Source: Myxococcus sp. RHSTA-1-4 | Lineage (GTDB): Bacteria; Myxococcota; Myxococcia; Myxococcales; Myxococcaceae | NCBI RefSeq assembly: GCF_020037125.1 | Contig: NZ_JAIQDG010000006.1 | Span: 124,001-188,000, forward strand | Length of the DNA: 64,000 nt | Direction of reading: 5' to 3' | The notes under the pieces: generated by a model | Seen by the model: the letters and a program-made list of their open reading frames with translations, nothing else | Database searches by the model: none | What the model was told of the DNA's origin: nothing | Shown here: positions 53,026 through 59,966 of the stretch, piece after piece | Position numbering within the stretch: position 1 is the first letter of the stretch | How the letters are laid out: each line of letters opens with the position of its first letter | Program-made: the position numbers and the translations under genes

Positions 53026-53412
53026 TCACCAACGAACCGTGAGCGCTGTCGTCTCCCCAGCCGTGACGGTTGCCGTGACCTCATGCGCGCCCAGCGCGAC
53101 GTGCTCGAGCCTGACCTTCACCTTCCCGCTGTCCACCTTGATGGCGCGCGTCGGGGACAGCCCCACGAATTGGTCGTTGATCCAGACGCGAGCGCGCGGA
53201 ATGGCGACCACCTGAAGCCGCGTCGGCTCCGCTGCTGGCGCGCTCCACCCTCCCGAGTAGCTGCCTCCGCCATGGCAGTGATAGTCGCCCGTGCGCCGGT
53301 TGTTGTGGCAGCCCGAGCTGTTGGTCCGCCCCGGATGCGCCCACGCGACGCGGGCGGCGACGAAGCCCATCACGACTCCCGCCGCGACCAGCACCCGCTT
53401 CCCCTGTTTCAT
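53026..53412 (-). CDS. Small exported YHYH-motif protein with PEGA-like domain
   Basis: A 128-aa protein with a signal peptide ending AWA (about residue 25), followed at once by the metal-site-like HPGRTNSSGCHNNRRTGDYH-C-H (residues 26-47; C35, H36, H45, C46, H47), known from YHYH-type domains. A Gly/Ser/Tyr linker then leads to a PEGA-like beta domain (about 65-128: RLQVVAIPRARVWINDQFVG...). ATG 53412 overlaps the preceding stop as ATGA. The function is unknown; metal binding is inferred from the His/Cys spacing. Confidence 0.6.
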   Translation of the reverse strand: MKQGKRVLVAAGVVMGFVAARVAWAHPGRTNSSGCHNNRRTGDYHCHGGGSYSGGWSAPAAEPTRLQVVAIPRARVWINDQFVGLSPTRAIKVDSGKVKVRLEHVALGAHEVTATVTAGETTALTVRW

Positions 53413-55769
53413 GGCTCCACCTTCCCGATGAGGGCCTCGACGAGCGTTCCGTCCTGCCAGCCCAGCAATGCGGAATGCGCCCCCAGACGCGCCGGGACAT
53501 GGGCCACCCCGGTCCCGGTACGTGCCAGGTCCTTCGCCGCGAACGTCTGCCCCGTGAGGCGCCGGGCCACCTGTTGAAGTGCGTCCGTGGCCAGGGCTTC
53601 GCGCCCATGGTTCACGGCGGTGACATGGACTCCACGCGTAACGCCCTGGCTCACGAAGAGATGAACGAGCGTGCCAGGAGGTACCTCGCGAATAGAGAGC
53701 ACTCCGGGGCGCTTCTCCTCCAGTCCCGAGTGCCCCAGCAAAGCCTGTGCAACCTCCACGGGCTCCCCCAGCGGCCGGCGGTCTCGAAGCAGGGCTTCGC
53801 GTCGCTGGAGCAGGCCGTCGTGCACCTCGGTCAGCTGGGCGTCTCCGTCGAGCACGGAGAGCAGCACACCCGCATCCACTTCCGCGGATTGAAGTGCTCG
53901 CAGCGTGGGGCCAAGCCCCCCGGCGGGACGGGTCATCCTCCCGATCCGGGCGATTTCCGCCGAACGGAAGGTCGCAAGCGCCGTCCGGGCGGCTTCGCCA
54001 GGATCGGCCTCCACCGCGAGCTTGAGAGCGTGGGCCCGGCAACGGAGCCCTTCTGGCGGGCAGTTCTGGGCCCGCCGAAGGTAGGCATGCGACAGCAGAG
54101 GACCGGGCGGCTCCGCGGCAAGCGCGGGAGCCCGGATGCGCAGCAGGGTGCTGAGCGCATCCTCCACCTGCCCCTTCGCGAGCAGGGCCTTGCCCTGTTC
54201 GAGCCGCTGGTTTTCGAGCCGCGCGCGAAGCCCGTCAACAAGGGCCGTCGGCGCTCCCTCGTCCGCAAGGGCCATCAATTCCTGCTCGATCTCTGCGTCC
54301 TGGTCCCCGGAGAGCGCCGAGACAATCCAGACCTCACGCAAGCGTCGGCGTTCCACTTCCAGGGGCTCCGTGCCCACCTTCGTGCTCGCGTAGTGAGTGA
54401 TGAGCTTCACGGCGTCGCGGTTCTCCATGCCGGCGATGCGAGCCAGCACGAAGGCATTCCGGGCTTCGACGAACTCGGGGGACGTGTCTCCTTCAGACTG
54501 CAGTGCGCTCGCATGCAGCTCGGCCATGTCGAGCGCGCCAGAGGCGGTCAGCCGGCTCAATGCCTGGGTCGAAGGACTCACGAACACGAAGCAGCCCAGG
54601 ACGGTGAGGGCACAGAGCCCCGTGATGCCGAGACCGAGCCTGTCATGCCACCGTCTCGCCGACTTCGAGCCATCCGCCCGGCGCCGCCGCAACCAACTCG
54701 CGGCCATCAGCCACAGTCCCGGCACGAGGCCCAACGAGGCCAACGCGACGAGCCCCGCCGAAGGATGACGCCGGTAGAAGTCATGGCGACCCGCGAACGC
54801 GTTCACCAGGAAGACGGCGCCGAAGAAGCTCGTGAAGAACACGCCCAACAGCCATGCGAAGCGGTAGATGAAGGGACGGGTGTCACGGGCCGGAGTTGGA
54901 CGGAAGTCGCTGCCCAGCAGCTTGATGAAGCCCTGACTGCCGGCGAATGTGTAATGGACGGTCGCGGATGGAGCCTCGAACACCTCCAGGTTCTGGGAGA
55001 GAACACGGGCCCGGAGGGGGTCCAGGTTCGGCTCCAAGGAAGGACGCACGGAAAGGAAGCCGGAGGCTTCAGCCTCCGGCCCCAGCCGGGCGGTCGGAAT
55101 CGGCCCGTCGTGCTCTCGCGTTTCCAGCGTCCGCGCGCCTCGCCACTGGAGGGCTACCGGCGAGCCCTGCGTCAGGCCCGGATGCGCGCGAAGACGCGGG
55201 TCATCGGGCCAGACGCTCACCTGGGTGTGCTGCGCGGTCGTCACCTTCAACCACCGGCGCATGCGACCCGAGCCCCGGCATGCCGAGCAGCCCACGCGTC
55301 CATTCGAGCAACGGACACACTTCTTCTGTCCGTTGCCGCGACACGCCGAGCAGTTGACCATCCGGTAGCTCTTGCGCGCCCGGCTCATCCGCCGCCCGCT
55401 GCCGCCGCAGCCCGAACAGGCCGCACGCAGGGTGCCGTTACAGGAGGGGCACGTCACCTGCCCACTGCCAGAGCACCTGCCACAGCTCGTCAGGTGAGAG
55501 GTCCGCGCCGCAAGTTCCTCGGGCGTCCCGATCCAGAGGTCCAGTGACTCGAACTCCCTGGCATGACCGAACGTGTTCGCTCCCCCCGTGAAGGGCTCCT
55601 CCACCCAGGTTCCCGAGCGAATCGCGTAGCGCGTGATGAGGCGCCCATAGCGCAGCGTCTCGACGTCGACACGGGTGATGAGGTCGCGGAAGCTCGCGGG
55701 CCCCAGGCGCCAACGAGACCACCCAACAGCCGCGGCCCTGGCCTTCCGCTCCAGTTCCTCCGCCTGCAT
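53409..55769 (-). CDS. Membrane protein with DnaJ-type CxxCxGxG zinc fingers
   Basis: A 786-aa protein. Near the N-terminus (about residues 95-170) there are repeated Cys pairs: CGRCSGSGQVTCPSC, CSGCGGSGR, CSACRGNGQKKCVRC and CSACRGSGR, the C-x-x-C-x-G-x-G pattern of the DnaJ zinc region, but no J domain (no HPD). Three membrane helices follow (about 300-415: FAWLLGVFFTSFFGAVFLVNAF, GLVALASLGLVPGLWLMAAS, GITGLCALTVLGCFVFV, written in parts). The rest is a helical, TPR/HEAT-like domain to the C-terminus. GGAGGAGG precedes the ATG by 8 nt. It is coupled to the YHYH protein by a 4-nt overlap. A protein-folding or binding role is possible but not shown. Confidence 0.6.
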   Translation of the reverse strand: MQAEELERKARAAAVGWSRWRLGPASFRDLITRVDVETLRYGRLITRYAIRSGTWVEEPFTGGANTFGHAREFESLDLWIGTPEELAARTSHLTSCGRCSGSGQVTCPSCNGTLRAACSGCGGSGRRMSRARKSYRMVNCSACRGNGQKKCVRCSNGRVGCSACRGSGRMRRWLKVTTAQHTQVSVWPDDPRLRAHPGLTQGSPVALQWRGARTLETREHDGPIPTARLGPEAEASGFLSVRPSLEPNLDPLRARVLSQNLEVFEAPSATVHYTFAGSQGFIKLLGSDFRPTPARDTRPFIYRFAWLLGVFFTSFFGAVFLVNAFAGRHDFYRRHPSAGLVALASLGLVPGLWLMAASWLRRRRADGSKSARRWHDRLGLGITGLCALTVLGCFVFVSPSTQALSRLTASGALDMAELHASALQSEGDTSPEFVEARNAFVLARIAGMENRDAVKLITHYASTKVGTEPLEVERRRLREVWIVSALSGDQDAEIEQELMALADEGAPTALVDGLRARLENQRLEQGKALLAKGQVEDALSTLLRIRAPALAAEPPGPLLSHAYLRRAQNCPPEGLRCRAHALKLAVEADPGEAARTALATFRSAEIARIGRMTRPAGGLGPTLRALQSAEVDAGVLLSVLDGDAQLTEVHDGLLQRREALLRDRRPLGEPVEVAQALLGHSGLEEKRPGVLSIREVPPGTLVHLFVSQGVTRGVHVTAVNHGREALATDALQQVARRLTGQTFAAKDLARTGTGVAHVPARLGAHSALLGWQDGTLVEALIGKVEP

Positions 55770-56039
55770 CGTGCGGCCTCCTCCACGTCACGTCCGACCG
55801 CGGTGCCTCCTCAGGATGGAGAGGAATCGCGGCGGCGTACGCTCCGCATGGGATGGCAGGGAAACCGCAGCCGGCAATCCCTCCCGGGTGGTAGACACGA
55901 ACCACCTGTCCCAGCAATGTCAAGCAAAGGAAGATTCCTGAGGCCACGCGAGGTGTCGCGAAGCACAGGTCCAGGGCGGCCGGCATTCCTCGAAGCTGAG
56001 CCCGGCGTTTTCCAGTCCCCCGTCCCAGCCCGGGAACCC
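55770..56039. other. 270-nt gap upstream of the zinc-finger membrane gene
   Basis: No gene is supported. On the minus strand TTGACA occurs at 55923-55918, a possible -35 element for the zinc-finger gene, with TCGTGT 17 nt further. A GTGGT-N8-ACCAC inverted repeat lies at about 55888-55905, inside this candidate promoter. The ArsR gene ends at the right border. Confidence 0.25.
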
Positions 56040-56387
56040 TCACGGTGGGCAACACACCGGCGCCAGCTCCCGCACACGAGAGAGCAGTCCCTCGAATGAG
56101 GAGAGGAACGACTGCCCGTCCACCTCGTAGATGCGGTGTCGCCCCTCACTGCGCGCACGGACGACACCGACGTCGTGCAGCACCTTGAGGTGGCGTGAGA
56201 TGACCGAGCGGTCCTGCGGCAGTCGGGCGGCAATGGCCCCGACATCCGCGGGGCCATGGCGGAGCAGCACCTTCAGGAGCTCCAGCCGGGCGGGCTCCGT
56301 GAGCGCCCGTAGGAACGCGGAGTCCAGGAGCGTGATCAGCTCGTCCACACTCCGGGCCCGCGCATCCGTCGCACGTTGCGCCGCCAT
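56040..56387 (-). CDS. ArsR/SmtB-family repressor with a C-terminal Cys pair
   Basis: A 115-aa winged-helix regulator: LLDSAFLRALTEPARLELLKVL (about residues 20-41), recognition helix in RLPQDRSVISRHLKVLHDVGVV (about 52-75) and beta wing ARSEGRHRIYEVD. The alpha-3 metal motif of classical ArsR (CVC) is missing, but the last residues are V-C112-C113-P-P, a vicinal pair that could bind a thiophilic metalloid or be redox-active. ATG 56387 shares one base with the stop of the membrane gene before it (TGATG). Tandem palindromes upstream of that operon are the likely operator. Confidence 0.8.
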   Translation of the reverse strand: MAAQRATDARARSVDELITLLDSAFLRALTEPARLELLKVLLRHGPADVGAIAARLPQDRSVISRHLKVLHDVGVVRARSEGRHRIYEVDGQSFLSSFEGLLSRVRELAPVCCPP

Positions 56388-56959
56388 CACCCCGCCCTCC
56401 CCCACACCCGAGCCCAGCGGCACATCGGGGTGACCGCCCACCGGCACCCCAGCCACACATGAACGCCCGCGGCGAGGACGGTCCCCGGCAGCAGGACCTC
56501 CACCACCGAGCGGACCCAGACAGGGTGCTCTCGCACGGGGACGGTGGGCGCCCACAAGCTCCAGGCCTCCGGCGGAACGGCCGCGAGCGCGAGCGCCAGC
56601 GCAGCCACCCGCAGTGTCGTGAGCACCACATGGAGCGAGTACTCGAAGGAACTCAGCCCCCCGAGCGCGGCCCTGCTATCCCGCTCGGAGAAGGTGTCGA
56701 ACAGCTCGACCACGAGGTCCACCGCGACCAGCGCCAGGCCCAGCCACAGCACACTCCCCCTCGGTGGGGCGAGGAACAGCGTCGCGAGAATGGGCGGAAA
56801 AAGCAGCGCACGGACCGTGTGCAGCCAGTGCTCCCGTTGCGATTCCGAGCGCGCATGGAGCCGGTAGCGCCACAGGTGCAGGTACAGCCCATCGAAGGCC
56901 GAGAGAAGGACGAAGGCGCTCAGCAGGACGGTGGAGGCGAGAACGAGGTTGGGGCCCAT
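56387..56959 (-). CDS. Small integral membrane protein, ArsR-linked
   Basis: A 190-aa protein with about four or five hydrophobic segments (NLVLASTVLLSAFVLLSAF, LLFPPILATLFLAPPRG, VLWLGLALVAVDLVVELF, VLTTLRVAALALALAAVP, VVEVLLPGTVLAAGVHVWL). ATG 56959 follows AAGGAGGAG. It is the first gene of an operon with the ArsR regulator, under a promoter containing paired palindromes. The family is not recognised; no metal-transport motif (CPC, DEDD) is visible, so an arsenic or metal efflux role is not supported. Confidence 0.6.
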   Translation of the reverse strand: MGPNLVLASTVLLSAFVLLSAFDGLYLHLWRYRLHARSESQREHWLHTVRALLFPPILATLFLAPPRGSVLWLGLALVAVDLVVELFDTFSERDSRAALGGLSSFEYSLHVVLTTLRVAALALALAAVPPEAWSLWAPTVPVREHPVWVRSVVEVLLPGTVLAAGVHVWLGCRWAVTPMCRWARVWGRAG

Positions 56960-56976
56960 GGCTCCTCCTTGGACGC

Positions 56977-57010
56977 GTGCATTTGAATGCACATATGCAT
57001 TTCGATGCAC
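56977..57010. promoter_or_regulatory. Tandem palindromes, putative ArsR operator
   Basis: GTGCATT-TG-AATGCAC (56977-56992) is a perfect palindrome with a 2-bp centre. Eighteen bases later ATGCATTTCGATGCAC (56995-57010) repeats nearly the same sequence with arms TGCAT/ATGCA. They lie 18-51 nt upstream of the membrane-protein start and in the divergent gap with the alcohol dehydrogenase gene, so they may control both directions. Confidence 0.6.
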
Positions 57011-57168
57011 ACGATTACAAGGCAATCTCGAGCCTCGTCCTTGGATGGCCGGCGCGCGGAGCAGGCCGGTCAGCGACGGGGCCAACGGGCCGCTCGCCCC
57101 CCGCCCGTCCTTCCTCGGGTGCGTTGCCCGCCGCGCGGTCCGGCCCCAGTCATGGAGAGAGGTGCGCC

Positions 57169-58191
57169 ATGCCCGACACGATGAAGGCCGCGGTCGTCCA
57201 CCAGTTCGGTCAGCCCCTGGTCATCGAGGAGGTTCCCACGCCAAAGCCCGGACTGGGGCAGGCGCTCATCAAGGTCTCCGCGTGCGGCGTCTGTCATACG
57301 GACCTGCACGCGGCGGAAGGCGACTGGCCGGCCAGGCCTTCCCTCCCCTTCATTCCAGGGCACGAGGGTGCCGGGACGGTGGTCGCGGTGGGGCCCGGCG
57401 TAAGGGCGGTGCGCGAGGGGGACCGGGTAGGCGTGCCCTGGCTCTACTCGGCATGCGGGCACTGCGAGTACTGCGTCACCGGCTGGGAGACGGTGTGCCC
57501 GGAGCAGAAGAACACCGGCTACTCCGTCAACGGGGGCTATGCCGAATACATCCTGGCCGATGCCCAGTACGTGGGCCATCTGCCGAAGGGCTTGGGCTTC
57601 GCCGAGGGCGCGCCTCTGCTCTGCGCGGGAGTCACCGTCTACAAGGGACTCAAGGAGACGGAAGCGCGTCCGGGCCAGTGGGTCGTCATCTCCGGCATCG
57701 GCGGACTGGGCCACATGGCGGTGCAGTACGCCCGGGCCATGGGACTGCACGTGGCCGCGGTGGATGTGGCGGAATCCAAGCTGGCCCTGGCCCGGCGCCT
57801 GGGCGCCGAGCTCGCCATCAACGCGCGGCAGGAGAACCCCGTGGACCGGGTGGCGAGCGAGCTCGGCGGCGCCCACGCGGTGCTCGTCACGGCCGTCTCT
57901 CCGCAGGCCTTCACCCAGGCCGTTGGCATGGTCCGCCGGCGGGGCACGGTGGTGCTGGTCGGCCTTCCTCCGGGCAGCTTCACGGCGCCCATCTTCGACG
58001 TGGTGCTCAAGCGGTTGACGATTCGAGGCTCCATCGTGGGCTCGCGCGCCGACCTCGCCGAGGCGCTCCAGTTCGGAGCGGAGGGCAAGGTCCACACCAC
58101 CTTCACCCAGGCGCCCCTGGAGTCCATCAATGACATCTTCGCGAGGATGAAGTCCGGAGCACTGGAAGGACGCGTCATCCTCTCGCTCTGA
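57169..58191 (+). CDS. adhP: Zinc-dependent alcohol dehydrogenase, AdhP type
   Basis: A 340-aa MDR alcohol dehydrogenase. Catalytic zinc ligands: Cys42 (CGVCHTDLH), His65 (PGHEGAG) and Cys152 (LCAGVTVY). Structural zinc: Cys96, Cys99, Cys102 and Cys110, all present. The NAD-binding loop ISGIGGLGHMAVQYA has the usual G-x-G-x-x-G. It matches propanol-preferring AdhP enzymes in length and motifs, oxidising primary alcohols or reducing aldehydes with NAD(H). ATG 57169 follows GGAGAGAGG. It is divergent from the ArsR operon and may answer to the same palindromes. Confidence 0.9.
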   Translation: MPDTMKAAVVHQFGQPLVIEEVPTPKPGLGQALIKVSACGVCHTDLHAAEGDWPARPSLPFIPGHEGAGTVVAVGPGVRAVREGDRVGVPWLYSACGHCEYCVTGWETVCPEQKNTGYSVNGGYAEYILADAQYVGHLPKGLGFAEGAPLLCAGVTVYKGLKETEARPGQWVVISGIGGLGHMAVQYARAMGLHVAAVDVAESKLALARRLGAELAINARQENPVDRVASELGGAHAVLVTAVSPQAFTQAVGMVRRRGTVVLVGLPPGSFTAPIFDVVLKRLTIRGSIVGSRADLAEALQFGAEGKVHTTFTQAPLESINDIFARMKSGALEGRVILSL

Positions 58192-58210
58192 CGCTCACGT
58201 CCTCTGGAAA

Positions 58211-58240
58211 CGCCGTGGCTCCCCTGCTCGGGCCACGGCG
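58211..58240. terminator. Hairpin between convergent genes
   Basis: CGCCGTGG (58211-58218) and CCACGGCG (58233-58240) are perfect inverse copies with a 14-nt loop between the alcohol dehydrogenase and cytochrome genes. There is no T run on either side. Position suggests a two-way transcript end. Confidence 0.4.
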
Positions 58241-58246
58241 TGCGCA

Positions 58247-59932
58247 TCATCCGCCGGTGAGAGGCCCCGGTGGCTCCCACGCCAGGTGCAGCCGGCCGTC
58301 CTCGAAGATGAGGCCGGCGTCCTCCAGCCCGGTGGAGCCGTTCTCCACTCGGGGCAGCACGTTCCTCGGCGGAGCGAGCAGCGTGTCCCGCCCCTTGGTG
58401 AAGCCCTGCTCGCGCACCAGCGCCATGTAGGCCCGGCCCAGCGCCAGGGCCCGCTCACGTGACGGCGTCACCAGCCACGCCAGGTCCCTGTCCCCTCCCT
58501 TCGCCGCGCGGAGCACGGACGCCTCGTCCAGCGCGCCACCCGCGAAGAAGCGCGAGAGCAGCTCGTCATTGGCGCGGAACTCGTCGCCGCCCTTCACGCG
58601 CTCGAAGTACGTCAGCACCTCCGGCTTCGCGTGGCCTGCCTGCGGCACGTCGGGAATGCCGCGCAGGTCCTGGTGCCGCCAGCCCTCCTTCCCCGGCACC
58701 TTGCGCGGGAAGCCGAACGTCTGGTCCACCGTCACGCCCAGATTGGTATGGCAACCCATGCAGAAGGTGTGTTCCTCCATCGTCTGCACGCGCAGCCGCC
58801 CGCGCGCGTCCTCGATGAAGCCTTGCAGGCGCCAGCCGAACTCGTTCACCAGCCCCAATTCGGGGTTGCCGGCGAAGACGGGCAGGCGCCCTTGCAGCTT
58901 CTTCTCGCGCTCCTCCTGGTAGAAGCTCCGCACGCGCAGGTCCTGGTGCTCCTCGTCCTTGCGCGAGTAGCGGACCTCCTTCATTCGCATGGACAGCAGT
59001 GTGGGCGCGTCCGGGTCCACGTACCGCACCGTGTGGAGGAACTCCGTCCCCACCGGGTAGTAGTGCTTGCGCACGGCCACCTTCGCCGCGCCGCCCACGT
59101 AGTGCGACGGCAGCCCGCGCACCTCCTCCACCCCGGCCTCCAGCACCCCGTCCCCGTCCAGGTCCACGCCACCCACGCGCTCGTCCACGGGCTCCACCCG
59201 GCGCCGCCCCTGCTTCACGTCCTGAAGCGCCGGGTCCACGGTCATCGCCGCCTCGAGGACGGCGAGGTTGAGCCGGTACACCTCCACCGACGGATGGCCC
59301 TCCGTGTCCCGCCGGAAGGGCTCCGGCAGGCGGATGAAGACGTCATCGGTGCTGCCGTTGGTGGGCCAGAAGGTGCCCAGGAAGGGCTTGTAGCGCACCG
59401 CCCGCCAGCCGCTGCCGTCGCGGGCGAAGCCGTCCGCGTCGAAGCCCCGGGCCAGGTCCAGGTCCGGCACCCAGCCCTTGAAGCCGCCAGGGCGCCCCAG
59501 CAGCGCGGCCCGCAGCGGCGTGTAGTTGTCCTGGCGGATGTACTCCAGCACCTCTCCGTCGGAGATGTCCGCCATGGCGGCGGAGCGGTCCGTGAAGAGG
59601 TTCGTCCACTGGTTCGTCTGCCCCACGTCGCTGAACGCGTACTCGGCCTGCAAGGCCTCGTCGTCCATGACGTTGTCGCCGACGCCGCCCGTGTGGCACG
59701 TCCAGCACGGGTTGGAGACCCCCTCCGTCTTCGTGTAGCACATGGACGGAATGGGGGCCTCGCGGTTGTCCACGCGGCTGCCGCTCGCCAGCGCCTGCGC
59801 GAGCGGGTCGAAGGGAGGCTCCGGCAGCGGACGGCCACGGGCCCGCCACACGCCAACGGCCGACACCACCAGTCCCAGCGCGAGGAGCCCGATGAGGGCC
59901 CCCCGCACGACTCCCTTCGACACCGGGGACAT
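58247..59932 (-). CDS. Exported di-haem c-type cytochrome-like protein
   Basis: A 561-aa protein with one N-terminal signal anchor (VRGALIGLLALGLVVSAVGVW) and two haem c sites: C76-W-T-C-H80 and, in the C-terminal half, CMGCH (about residue 395). The long part between the two sites is mixed alpha/beta and includes an Asp-rich DLDGDGVLEAG, probably a calcium site. I chose ATG 59932 because GGAGG is 9 nt upstream, whereas TTG 59941 directly abuts it. An electron-transfer or oxidase role is likely; no family name is certain. It lies 34 nt after the PhoX-like gene, presumably in the same operon. Confidence 0.65.
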   Translation of the reverse strand: MSPVSKGVVRGALIGLLALGLVVSAVGVWRARGRPLPEPPFDPLAQALASGSRVDNREAPIPSMCYTKTEGVSNPCWTCHTGGVGDNVMDDEALQAEYAFSDVGQTNQWTNLFTDRSAAMADISDGEVLEYIRQDNYTPLRAALLGRPGGFKGWVPDLDLARGFDADGFARDGSGWRAVRYKPFLGTFWPTNGSTDDVFIRLPEPFRRDTEGHPSVEVYRLNLAVLEAAMTVDPALQDVKQGRRRVEPVDERVGGVDLDGDGVLEAGVEEVRGLPSHYVGGAAKVAVRKHYYPVGTEFLHTVRYVDPDAPTLLSMRMKEVRYSRKDEEHQDLRVRSFYQEEREKKLQGRLPVFAGNPELGLVNEFGWRLQGFIEDARGRLRVQTMEEHTFCMGCHTNLGVTVDQTFGFPRKVPGKEGWRHQDLRGIPDVPQAGHAKPEVLTYFERVKGGDEFRANDELLSRFFAGGALDEASVLRAAKGGDRDLAWLVTPSRERALALGRAYMALVREQGFTKGRDTLLAPPRNVLPRVENGSTGLEDAGLIFEDGRLHLAWEPPGPLTGG

Positions 59933-59966
59933 CCGATTCAACCTCCGCTACCGCGCGAGACGCCGG

